From positions 1 to 20,752 of the forward strand of contig DCHB01000030.1 of NCBI GenBank assembly GCA_002314685.1: a stretch of 20,752 nucleotides of DNA. Direction: 5' to 3'. This stretch comes from Clostridiales bacterium UBA1763. GTDB taxonomy: Bacteria > Bacillota > Clostridia > Oscillospirales > Oscillospiraceae. Each line of letters opens with the position of its first letter. Position 1 is the stretch's first letter. Position numbers and translations under genes: made by a program. The notes beneath the pieces are model-generated. The model saw only the letters and a list, made by a program, of their open reading frames with translations, was not told where the DNA came from and did no database searches. Positions 8,457 through 15,238 of this stretch are shown one piece after another.

Positions 8457-9392
8457 ATGAACGAAAACAAAAATGCTATCGGCAGATTTGCTCCGAGTCC
8501 AAGCGGAATAATGCACTTGGGAAATATTGCCTCTGCCTTACTTGCGTGGCTTGACGCACGCTCAAGGGGCGGTAAAATCGTTCTGCGTATTGAAGACCTC
8601 GACCCAGACAGATGCTCAAATGAGCTTGCCGTTAAAATTGCCGAGGGGTTTAAGTCTCTCGGCTTAGTATGGGATTCCGGTTGGGAGAATAAACCGAGCG
8701 ATAAATATGCACAGAGCAACAGAACTGAACTATATAACGATATATTTGATATTTTGCAAAAGCGTGATGCTGTTTATCCATGCTACTGCACGAGAAATCA
8801 GCGTCTCGCCGCATCCGCGCCGCATCAAGCCGACAAGCTTTCCGATTTCGGATGTAAGTGCAGATATTTAAGCAAGCTTGAGCGTCGGGAGCTTGAAAAA
8901 GCGGGCAGAAAACCTGCGTGGAAAATTAAAGCTCCCGATAAAATAGTCAGCTTTACAGACGGTCATTACGGTAAATTCAGTGAAAACCTGTCCGACACGG
9001 GCGATTTCATCATTAAACGCTCGGACGGCGTTTTTGCATATCAGCTTGCCGTGTCGTTTGACGATATGGATATGGGCGTTAACCGCGTTGTGCGCGGGCG
9101 TGACCTCATTAGCTCAACGGCGAGGCAAATATGGCTCATTGAGGAGCTCGGCGGAAAGGCACCGCAATACTGTCACGCCCCGCTTCTCACTGCCCTTGAC
9201 AAAAGAAAGCTTTCAAAGCGAGACGGCGATTTGAATATTGATGAGCTGACAAAGCGTTTTAGCACCGAGGAAATATTTGGGTTGCTCTCGTCATATCTGA
9301 ATATATCAGACGGCAAACCGACCTCCGCAGAAGGCTTGATTGAAGGCTTTGACTGGAGCAAGGTACCGAAAGAAGATATTGTAATAAAATGA
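8457..9392 (+). CDS. gluQ: Glutamyl-Q tRNA(Asp) synthetase
   Basis: Class I synthetase paralogue (GluQRS/YadB) that activates glutamate and attaches it to queuosine at the wobble base of tRNA(Asp). It is a GluRS catalytic core without the anticodon-binding domain. The 311 residues match this short form, well below the roughly 480 of GluRS. Visible are GRFAPSPSG with the HIGH-like HLGN (20-23), IEDLDPDR (45-52), and cysteines at 109, 111, 133 and 135 (CYC...CKC) in the zinc-binding insertion. The KMSKS-like loop KLSKR is at 251-255. A purine-rich AAAAAGG ribosome binding site precedes the ATG. It is a single-gene unit with a terminator hairpin starting at its stop codon. Queuosine synthesis genes are not in the window. 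Confidence 0.95.
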   Translation: MNENKNAIGRFAPSPSGIMHLGNIASALLAWLDARSRGGKIVLRIEDLDPDRCSNELAVKIAEGFKSLGLVWDSGWENKPSDKYAQSNRTELYNDIFDILQKRDAVYPCYCTRNQRLAASAPHQADKLSDFGCKCRYLSKLERRELEKAGRKPAWKIKAPDKIVSFTDGHYGKFSENLSDTGDFIIKRSDGVFAYQLAVSFDDMDMGVNRVVRGRDLISSTARQIWLIEELGGKAPQYCHAPLLTALDKRKLSKRDGDLNIDELTKRFSTEEIFGLLSSYLNISDGKPTSAEGLIEGFDWSKVPKEDIVIK

Positions 9393-9415
9393 AGCTTGAA
9401 CTTAGTTCAAGCTTC
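9391..9415. terminator. Shared bidirectional terminator of gluQ and the HAD gene
   Basis: Perfect 11-bp stem (GAAGCTTGAAC with its complement) with a 3-base loop. It is followed by ATTTTT on the plus strand and ATTTTATTA on the minus strand. The stem contains the end of the gluQ stop and the whole stop codon of the converging HAD gene. Confidence 0.8.
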
Positions 9416-10201
9416 ATTTTTAAGTATTTCGGCAATCTCGGCAACGTTATTGAGTACATAGTCGGGTTTTCTCTCAGCGGCATTTATATCATCCAAGGTA
9501 CTCTCACCCGACAGCACACAAACGGACACGGCACCCGCATTCTGCGCAACGGCAATATCGGTATAAAGTCTGTCGCCAACACAGCAAATCTGCTCATTCG
9601 GTACGCCCGTTTTCATGGAGATTATATCTACCATGTTTCTGTTGGGCTTGCCGATATATTCGGGCTTTACACCGCTTGCGGCGGTTAAGAGTGCGCATAT
9701 ACTGCCGCAGTCGGGTAATACCTCATTTGCGGGCATAGGACACACCCAATCGGGGTTTGCGGCTATAAATGCCGCACCGTGACGCAGATAATGTACTGCT
9801 TTATCAAGCTTTTCATAGGTAAGCTCTGTATCAAAGCCGACACATACTACCTTGACATCGCCCTCACCTAACTTCACTCCGTAGCTTTCAAGCTCACCCA
9901 TAAATGCCTTTGTGCCTACGGGATAAACGGTTGCACCGGGGAATTTGTTATTCAAATACATAGCAGTTGCCATGCCCGAGGTAAAAACGTTTTCCATTTC
10001 ACAGGGAAAACCGAGTCTGCGCAAACGGGTTACATAGTCAATACCTGCTCTTGAAGAGTTGTTTGTGAGATAGATATATTCCCTGCCCGTAGCCTTTATC
10101 GTATCAATAAAATCAACGGCACCGTCAAACACCTCATCGCCGAGATAAAGTGTTCCGTCCATATCAAGCAAAAACAGCTTTGTATTTAACAGCTTATCCA
10201 T
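9407..10201 (-). CDS. HAD-IIA family hydrolase (NagD/AraL-like phosphatase)
   Basis: Phosphatase of the haloacid dehalogenase superfamily, subclass IIA, which removes phosphate from sugar phosphates, nucleotides or p-nitrophenyl phosphate. Substrate is not predictable here. Motif I is LFLLDMDGTLYLGD with catalytic Asp13 and Asp15. Motif II is YLTNNSSR. The IIA cap domain lies in the middle, the motif III lysine is in YIGKPNRNMV, and motif IV is VGDRLYTDIAVAQNAGA. 264 residues is standard. AGGAGA lies six bases before the ATG, and a good promoter is at 10233-10261. It is a single-gene unit divergent from the GH2 glycosidase. A role in clearing phosphorylated sugars released downstream of that glycosidase is speculation. 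Confidence 0.92.
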   Translation of the reverse strand: MDKLLNTKLFLLDMDGTLYLGDEVFDGAVDFIDTIKATGREYIYLTNNSSRAGIDYVTRLRRLGFPCEMENVFTSGMATAMYLNNKFPGATVYPVGTKAFMGELESYGVKLGEGDVKVVCVGFDTELTYEKLDKAVHYLRHGAAFIAANPDWVCPMPANEVLPDCGSICALLTAASGVKPEYIGKPNRNMVDIISMKTGVPNEQICCVGDRLYTDIAVAQNAGAVSVCVLSGESTLDDINAAERKPDYVLNNVAEIAEILKNEA

Positions 10202-10232
10202 ACATATTCTCCTACTTTGATTTTACACGGCT

Positions 10233-10261
10233 ATTATAATGCCAAATGCGATTTATTGCAA
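10233..10261 (-). promoter_or_regulatory. Promoter of the HAD hydrolase gene
   Basis: Minus-strand TTGCAA (10256-10261), 17 bases, then perfect TATAAT (10233-10238), about 32 bases before the start codon. On the plus strand the same 141-base gap serves the GH2 gene, for which only weak boxes (TATGAT near 10310) were seen. Confidence 0.65.
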
Positions 10262-10342
10262 TAAAATTCATAATGTGCCCTGCTTTTCAATTTTGAGTTT
10301 GTATGTTATTATGATTTCATTAAGGTTTACGGAGAAGTTATT

Positions 10343-12658
10343 ATGAAAATTCCTTTCAATAACGACTGGCTTTTTACAAAATCCTTTGATGACGGCTTTG
10401 ATACTGCTGTGCTTGTGCGGATACCGCACACAGCCTGCGAGATACCGTATAATTACGCTGATTGCGAGGCATATCAGATGCTGTGCGGCTATAAAAAAAG
10501 CTTTACAGCACCGTCTGAGTGGCTCGGAAAACGTATATTTATTAAATTCGACGGTGCCGCGCATGATGCAGCGGTTTTCTGTAACGGTGTTGAGGTTTGC
10601 CGTCACAGCTGTGGCTATACGGCATTTGAGGTTGAGCTTACCGACTATATTGAATTTAATGCCGAGAATACTGTTTGCGTAAAGCTTGACACCCGCGAAA
10701 GCCTCAATATTCCCCCATTCGGCTTTGTTATTGATTATCTTTGCTACGGCGGCATATATCGTGAGGTAAGCTTAATTGTTAAAGAAAAAGATATTATCTC
10801 CGATGTTTTTATCGAAAACACGGGACTTGACGAAATTACTGTACGACTCGAAACGGACGGAAATGTTGAAAGCAACGATATAGTCAACGAGATTATTGAT
10901 GCTGACGGAAAAACCGTTTCTCAGTATAAGGGCGCGGAGTTCACAGCAAGGCTTAAAAATGCTCATCTGTGGTCAGTTGATGACCCGTATTTATATACAC
11001 TCAGAACACGCATAATCCGCAATAATGAAATTACCGACGAGGAGTGCAGACGCTTCGGCTTCAGAACAGCAAAATTTGAAAACGACGGCTTTTACCTGAA
11101 CGGTAAAAAGCTGAAGCTTCGCGGAATTAACCGTCATCAAAGCTATGCCTATGTGGGCTATGCCATGCCTAAGTCCATGCAGAGATTTGACGCCGAGATA
11201 CTCAAATACGAGCTCGGAGTTAATGCCGTCAGAACATCACACTATCCGCAGTCACAGCATTTTATTGACCGCTGTGACGAGCTCGGACTATTGATATTTA
11301 CGGAAATTCCGGGCTGGCAGCATATCGGCGATGAGATATGGAAAAAGCAGGCTGTAATAAACACAGAAGAAATGGTAAAGCAGTATATGCACCACCCTTC
11401 GATAATCCTGTGGGGTGTCCGTATTAACGAATCACAGGACGATGATGCCCTCTACACCGAAACAAACAACACAGCACATAGGCTTGACCGTTCAAGGCAG
11501 ACAAGCGGTGTCAGATACATTGAAAAAAGCAGTCTTCTTGAGGATGTTTATGCCTATAACGATTTTTCACATAGCGGGCAAAATAATGGCTTGAGAAAGA
11601 AAACTAAGGTTACATCGGATAAATCAAAGCCTTATTTAGTGTCGGAGTGCAACGGTCATATGTACCCCACAAAGCCCTTTGACGACGAAGAACACAGATT
11701 AAGTCATGCTTTAAGACACGCTAAGGTGATTGACGCAATGTATGCAGAGAATGATATCTGCGGAATCTTCCCGTGGTGTATGTTTGATTATAACACGCAC
11801 AGAGATTTCGGCAGCGGTGACGGCACTTGCTATCACGGCGTTTTGGATATGTTCCGCAACCCTAAGCTTGCCGCCTCGGTTTTCGCAAGTCAGAGTGAGA
11901 ATATCCCCTGCTGTACCGTATCGTCGTCAATGGATATCGGCGAGCATCCCGCGGGAGATTTAGGAAATGTTTATGTTTTTACTAACGCAGATTATATAAA
12001 GCTTTATAAAAACGGTGTTTTTGTCCGTGATTTTTACCCGAGCAAAAAGCTCTATCCTGCAATGCCTCATCCGCCCGTAGTGATTGACGATTTTGTGGGC
12101 ACGATGCTCGAAACGCAGGACGGCTATTCGCATAAAACGGCAGAGCAAATTAAACAATGCCTTAAAGCGATTGCAAAATACGGTCCGAGTGCACTGCCGC
12201 TTAAATACTTGTTGAAATTCGGAAAGCTGATGCTTTTTAAGGGCTTAAAATACTCTGACGGTGTTGAGCTATACGGCAAATATGTCAGCAACTGGGGCGG
12301 CGAAGCAACTATGTGGCGTTTTGATGCGGTAAAAGACGGTGAAATTATTAAATCATGCACTAAAAAGCCCGGTCAAAAGGTGCATCTTGAAATTAAACCC
12401 AGCTCGCATACCTTGATTGAGTCGGAAACCTACGATGTTGCCGAGATAAGAATAACAGCTCTTGATGAGTTTAATGAGCCCGCTGTTTATTATCAAGAGC
12501 CCATTAAGATAAAATGCAGTGATAATATTGAAATTATCGGCCCTGATACTGTCTCTTTCAAGGGCGGCAGTGTCGGCGTCTATGTAAAAACAAAGGGCGT
12601 ATCGGGAAAAGCATGGATTGATATTAACGGCGAAATAACAGAATTTAATATAGAATGA
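10343..12658 (+). CDS. Glycoside hydrolase family 2 (beta-galactosidase-like)
   Basis: Retaining exo-glycosidase of family GH2 (beta-galactosidase, beta-glucuronidase, beta-mannosidase and others). There is no signal peptide, so it should act in the cytoplasm on imported oligosaccharides. Order of domains: N-terminal sugar-binding jelly roll (about 1-145, with FDGAAHDAAVFCNGVEV and CYGGIYREV), immunoglobulin-like domain (about 150-250), TIM barrel (from GFYLNGKKLKLRGINRHQ, about 255-520), then C-terminal beta domains with a helical insert near 580-640. The acid/base is Glu363 (ILWGVRINES) and the nucleophile Glu435 (LVSECNG), 72 residues apart as in the family. CGGAG precedes the ATG. It stands alone without a transporter or regulator, so substrate is open; beta-galactosidase is only a default name. 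Confidence 0.92.
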   Translation: MKIPFNNDWLFTKSFDDGFDTAVLVRIPHTACEIPYNYADCEAYQMLCGYKKSFTAPSEWLGKRIFIKFDGAAHDAAVFCNGVEVCRHSCGYTAFEVELTDYIEFNAENTVCVKLDTRESLNIPPFGFVIDYLCYGGIYREVSLIVKEKDIISDVFIENTGLDEITVRLETDGNVESNDIVNEIIDADGKTVSQYKGAEFTARLKNAHLWSVDDPYLYTLRTRIIRNNEITDEECRRFGFRTAKFENDGFYLNGKKLKLRGINRHQSYAYVGYAMPKSMQRFDAEILKYELGVNAVRTSHYPQSQHFIDRCDELGLLIFTEIPGWQHIGDEIWKKQAVINTEEMVKQYMHHPSIILWGVRINESQDDDALYTETNNTAHRLDRSRQTSGVRYIEKSSLLEDVYAYNDFSHSGQNNGLRKKTKVTSDKSKPYLVSECNGHMYPTKPFDDEEHRLSHALRHAKVIDAMYAENDICGIFPWCMFDYNTHRDFGSGDGTCYHGVLDMFRNPKLAASVFASQSENIPCCTVSSSMDIGEHPAGDLGNVYVFTNADYIKLYKNGVFVRDFYPSKKLYPAMPHPPVVIDDFVGTMLETQDGYSHKTAEQIKQCLKAIAKYGPSALPLKYLLKFGKLMLFKGLKYSDGVELYGKYVSNWGGEATMWRFDAVKDGEIIKSCTKKPGQKVHLEIKPSSHTLIESETYDVAEIRITALDEFNEPAVYYQEPIKIKCSDNIEIIGPDTVSFKGGSVGVYVKTKGVSGKAWIDINGEITEFNIE

Positions 12659-12687
12659 AAGAAGCAGGTCATTTGACCTGCTTCTTT
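12658..12687. terminator. Bidirectional terminator between the GH2 gene and tRNA-Thr
   Basis: A perfect inverted repeat with 14-base arms (AAAGAAGCAGGTCA and its complement) around two central bases. It starts at the last base of the GH2 stop codon and is followed by GTTTGG on the plus strand. It lies 3 bases beyond the tRNA's CCA end on the other strand, so it can end both transcripts. Confidence 0.85.
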
Positions 12688-12690
12688 GTT

Positions 12691-12765
12691 TGGAGCTGGT
12701 GGTGAGAATCGAACTCACAACCTTCTCATTACGAGTGAGATGCTCTGCCATTGAGCCACACCAGC
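12691..12765 (-). tRNA. tRNA-Thr, anticodon CGU
   Basis: The minus strand folds as a complete 75-base cloverleaf. The acceptor stem is GCTGGTG with CACCAGC, the D arm GCTC...GAGC, and the anticodon arm TCTCA-CTCGTAA-TGAGA with anticodon CGT reading ACG. The variable loop has five bases, and the T arm is GTGAG-TTCGATT-CTCAC. The discriminator base is T and CCA is encoded in the DNA. As an ANN-decoding tRNA it should carry t6A at A37, the modification made with TsaD, encoded about 1 kb away. It has its own promoter and terminator. Confidence 0.97.
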
Positions 12766-12781
12766 AACAACACAGCTTTCG

Positions 12782-12927
12782 TATTTTAGCATAAGGATTA
12801 TTCAAAGTCAATCTCAATTTAGATTACAATTCGTATAATCAAGTGTTACCAATTTGTTATTAGAGTATTTTGTGATTTTAATGTCATTGAAAATCAAGGC
12901 TTTTTTGACTTGCATTATGCTAAAATA
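12782..12927. repeat. 13-base inverted repeat of the tRNA promoter core
   Basis: TATTTTAGCATAA at 12782-12794 recurs exactly in inverted orientation at 12915-12927. The left copy is the extended -10 of the tRNA-Thr promoter. The right copy points away, to the right, and also has a TTGACT upstream, but only 10 bases from its TAAAAT instead of 17. Confidence 0.6.
12783..12811 (-). promoter_or_regulatory. Promoter of tRNA-Thr
   Basis: Minus-strand TTGACT (12806-12811), 17 bases, then TGC-TAAAAT with the -10 at 12783-12788, an extended -10 element. Transcription would begin about 10 bases before the mature 5' end at 12765. Confidence 0.75.
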
Positions 12928-12966
12928 AGTTTCCATAAATATTTGCGGTAATAATTATTCAAATAG

Positions 12967-12996
12967 TTATCGACATTTTCAACAGGTTTTTCAACA
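12967..12996 (+). promoter_or_regulatory. Cluster of DnaA-box-like 9-mers
   Basis: TTATCGACA (12967-12975, one base off the consensus TTATCCACA) is followed directly by TTTTCAACA (12976-12984) and again TTTTCAACA (12988-12996), each two bases off. All three face the same way in AT-rich DNA. dnaA and dnaN are not in the window. Confidence 0.3.
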
Positions 12997-13072
12997 CGAA
13001 AAAATATATGTGTTTTCAATAATAATTTGAAAATCAGCTATTTTTCTAAAACCCTGTAACGCAAATAAATAA

Positions 13073-13096
13073 CAAAAAAGAAACAAATTATTGTTT
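13073..13096 (-). terminator. Weak terminator at the end of radC
   Basis: A 6-bp AT-rich stem (AAACAA/TTGTTT, loop of four) overlaps the radC stop and is followed on the minus strand by CTTTTTTGTT. The stem is weak, but the position fits the end of the uvrB-to-radC operon. Confidence 0.4.
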
Positions 13097-13766
13097 ACAT
13101 AAGCCCTTTTGTTTTCAAAGAGCAGAATCTGCCGTTACCGACAATTATATGGTCAATCAGATTTATGCCGACTAAATTGAGTGCGCTTTTAACAGTATAT
13201 GTGCATTGCTCGTCCTCAGCAGACGGCAAAGGCAAGCCGTTGGGGTGATTGTGCGATATTACTACCGCGGCGGCTTTGTATTTTACAGCCATTTCAACAA
13301 GCATTCTGATACTCAGCTCAGTCGCATTTACTATGCCCTTGCTTATCTGCTTGCAGGATATAATACTGCCTGCGTTATCAAGAAACATCGCGTACGACAG
13401 CTCATCCGTCTCGTAGAGAAACTTGGAAACGAAGAATTTTCCTATCTGCGAGATGTTGTTAAAGCCCGATTTAGGCTCGGATATTCTTTCCATGTATCTT
13501 CTGCTGATTTCGGGAATGAGCCTGAGCAATACCGCGGCATTCTCCCCCACTCCATCAACAGCCTTGAGATCCTCGTAATCCGCCTCAAGCACAGCTTGAA
13601 GTGAGCCGAATCGCTTTAAGAGTATATGCGAAAGCTCGTTTGTGTCCTTTCTCGGTAAGGCGTAAAACAAAAGCATCTCAAGTGCATTATGGTCGTTATA
13701 GCTTTTTAGTCCCGATTCGATAAAGCGTTCTTTCATTCTTTGACGGTGACCGTCGTGAATACCCAT
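13095..13766 (-). CDS. radC: RadC family JAB1/MPN-domain protein
   Basis: Conserved RadC protein; its biochemical role is unsettled, and the old link to recombination repair has been questioned. It has an N-terminal helix-hairpin-helix-like region (about 45-90, with LKAVDGVGENAAVLLRL) and a C-terminal JAB1/MPN metal-binding domain. The full motif is His172-x-His174 in SHNHPNG, then Ser182 and Asp185 in PSAED, so metal-dependent hydrolysis is possible. 223 residues is typical. GAGG lies nine bases before the ATG. It is the last gene of the operon, 13 bases after tsaD. It is a chromosomal form in an operon, not the short plasmid/phage-type RadC. Confidence 0.95.
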   Translation of the reverse strand: MGIHDGHRQRMKERFIESGLKSYNDHNALEMLLFYALPRKDTNELSHILLKRFGSLQAVLEADYEDLKAVDGVGENAAVLLRLIPEISRRYMERISEPKSGFNNISQIGKFFVSKFLYETDELSYAMFLDNAGSIISCKQISKGIVNATELSIRMLVEMAVKYKAAAVVISHNHPNGLPLPSAEDEQCTYTVKSALNLVGINLIDHIIVGNGRFCSLKTKGLM

Positions 13767-13779
13767 AAACTAAAACCTC

Positions 13780-14781
13780 TTAAAGCTCCATATTTGCATA
13801 AGCATTCAAATCACTGCCTGCTGTATTGCCTGCCAAATACTCAAAATAGCCCTGACAGCCAATCATTGCGGCATTATCTCCGCAAAGCTTAAGCGGAGGA
13901 ACAAACAGCTCACAGCCCTCTTTTTCGGCTGCCGCCTTAAAATCGGCTCGTATTCTTGAGTTAGCCGCGACGCCGCCTGCAATAGCAATTTTTTTATAAC
14001 CAAGCTCGCGTGCCGCCATAAAGGTGCGCGGTACGAGACTGTCGCTGACTGCGGCTGTGAAAGATGCGGCAAGGGATGCTCTGTCAAGCTCCTCTCCCTT
14101 TTGCTCGGCATTATGTACTATGTTTATAACTGCTGTTTTAAGACCTGAGAAGCTCATATCGTAGGGACTTCCGTCTATGTGCGTTCTCGGAAGCTTGTAT
14201 TTTTTATCGTCTCCGCCCTGCGAAAGCAGGTCGATAGGCTTTCCTCCCGGATAAGGCAGGCCAAGCACTCTTGCGGTTTTATCAAAGCACTCACCCGCCG
14301 CATCGTCTCTTGTTGCGCCTATTATTTTTAGGTCTGTATAACTGCGCACGTCTATAATCAGTGTATTGCCGCCCGAAATAGCAAGGCAGAGGAAGGGCGG
14401 CTCAAGCTCAGGATATGCAATATAGTTTGCGGCGACATGACCTTTGATATGGTGAACGGGTATAAGAGGAACACCGAGGCTGAGGGCAACGGCTTTTGCA
14501 AAGTTTAAGCCGACAAGCACGGTGCCTATAAGCCCGGGGGCATAAGTAACTGCGACAGCGTCAATATCAGTCTTTTCAATGCCCGCTGACTCTATTGCTC
14601 TCTGTGCAAGGCGGGAGATTACCTCTACATGGCTTCTTGATGCTATTTCGGGTACTACACCGCCGTATATTGCATGAAGGTCTGCCTGAGAAAAAATCTG
14701 ATCGGTCAGCACCTTTCTTCCGTCCTCAACAACCGCAACAGCGGTTTCATCGCAGGATGATTCAAATGCAAGTATTTTCAT
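13780..14781 (-). CDS. tsaD: tRNA threonylcarbamoyladenosine transferase TsaD
   Basis: Kae1/Qri7 family protein that transfers threonylcarbamoyl from threonylcarbamoyl-AMP to A37 of ANN-decoding tRNAs, working with TsaB and TsaE. An ASKHA-fold protein of 333 residues, the normal length. Visible are the N-terminal FESSCDETAVAVV, the metal ligands His111 and His115 in VHHIKGH, SGGNT, SFSGLKTAV, and the C-terminal GGVAANSRIR and CGDNAAMIG. GAGGAA precedes the ATG, which is 10 bases after the rimI stop. In many Firmicutes the order is tsaE-tsaB-rimI-tsaD. Here tsaE and tsaB are missing upstream, their place taken by the zincin/phosphatase fusion gene and polA. Confidence 0.97.
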   Translation of the reverse strand: MKILAFESSCDETAVAVVEDGRKVLTDQIFSQADLHAIYGGVVPEIASRSHVEVISRLAQRAIESAGIEKTDIDAVAVTYAPGLIGTVLVGLNFAKAVALSLGVPLIPVHHIKGHVAANYIAYPELEPPFLCLAISGGNTLIIDVRSYTDLKIIGATRDDAAGECFDKTARVLGLPYPGGKPIDLLSQGGDDKKYKLPRTHIDGSPYDMSFSGLKTAVINIVHNAEQKGEELDRASLAASFTAAVSDSLVPRTFMAARELGYKKIAIAGGVAANSRIRADFKAAAEKEGCELFVPPLKLCGDNAAMIGCQGYFEYLAGNTAGSDLNAYANMEL

Positions 14782-14791
14782 TCTATCTTCC

Positions 14792-15238
14792 TCATTTCAA
14801 AAATCTTGTCATCAATATTGCGTTTTCAGTCGGCTTTTCGTAGTAATTCTTTCTTAAACCGACCTCGGTAAAGCCGTGCTTTTTATAAAGGCTTATTGCC
14901 GCTGTATTGCTTTCTCTCACCTCAAGCGTTACAAAGCTGAGCTGTTTTTCTTCTGCTTTGCACACAAGCGTATCAATAAGCGCGTCGGCGATGCCCTGAC
15001 GCCTGCATGAAGGCGATACAGCGACATTTGAGATATATCCCTCGTCGAGAACATACATCATGCCGACATAGCCGAGAACAGCATCCTGCTCATTAACGGC
15101 GGCTATAAATACGTGCATACTGTCGGGAAGCTGTGAAATCAGTGCCTGCCTTGACCACGGAAGAGAAAAGCACTGACGCTCAATCGCCTCAATACCGTTA
15201 ATATGCTCCATTTTGACATCAACAATTTCGAAGGGCAT
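14792..15238 (-). CDS. rimI: Ribosomal protein alanine N-acetyltransferase RimI-like (GNAT)
   Basis: GCN5-related N-acetyltransferase using acetyl-CoA on a protein N-terminus; RimI acts on ribosomal protein S18 in E. coli. The 148 residues contain the acetyl-CoA loop VSPSCRRQGIADALI (near 72-86) and the C-terminal ESNTAAISLYKKHGFTEVGLRKNYY typical of RimI. Its place before tsaD supports the name over other GNATs. The start overlaps the stop of the preceding gene as TAATG, and GGAGG lies seven bases before the ATG. Confidence 0.93.
   Translation of the reverse strand: MPFEIVDVKMEHINGIEAIERQCFSLPWSRQALISQLPDSMHVFIAAVNEQDAVLGYVGMMYVLDEGYISNVAVSPSCRRQGIADALIDTLVCKAEEKQLSFVTLEVRESNTAAISLYKKHGFTEVGLRKNYYEKPTENAILMTRFLK

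Larger units (their letters stand above)
12766..13094. other. AT-rich intergenic region between tRNA-Thr and radC
   Basis: No gene was found in these 329 bases. They hold the tRNA promoter, the inverted second copy of its core, three DnaA-box-like 9-mers (12967-12996), and a weak 7-bp hairpin (TTTTCAA/TTGAAAA, 13013-13033). The possible radC terminator lies at the right end. A small RNA from the right-facing promoter copy is conceivable, but no convincing structure or terminator for one is seen. Confidence 0.6.

Noticed and set aside
9389..9688. Plus-strand ORF after gluQ
   Set aside because: Begins inside the terminator hairpin and lies antisense to the HAD gene.
10268..10606. Minus-strand 112-codon ORF upstream of the HAD gene
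   Set aside because: Mostly antisense to the GH2 N-terminus and the intergenic gap; composition is not coding-like and it has no family motif.
12353..12817. 154-codon minus-strand ORF covering the tRNA-Thr gene
   Set aside because: It runs across a complete tRNA and a terminator and lies antisense to the GH2 coding end; no ribosome binding site or family match.
12766..13094. Chromosomal replication origin
   Set aside because: The DnaA-like boxes are few and degenerate, and dnaA, dnaN, rpmH, gyrB or parAB are not present; only a box cluster is reported.
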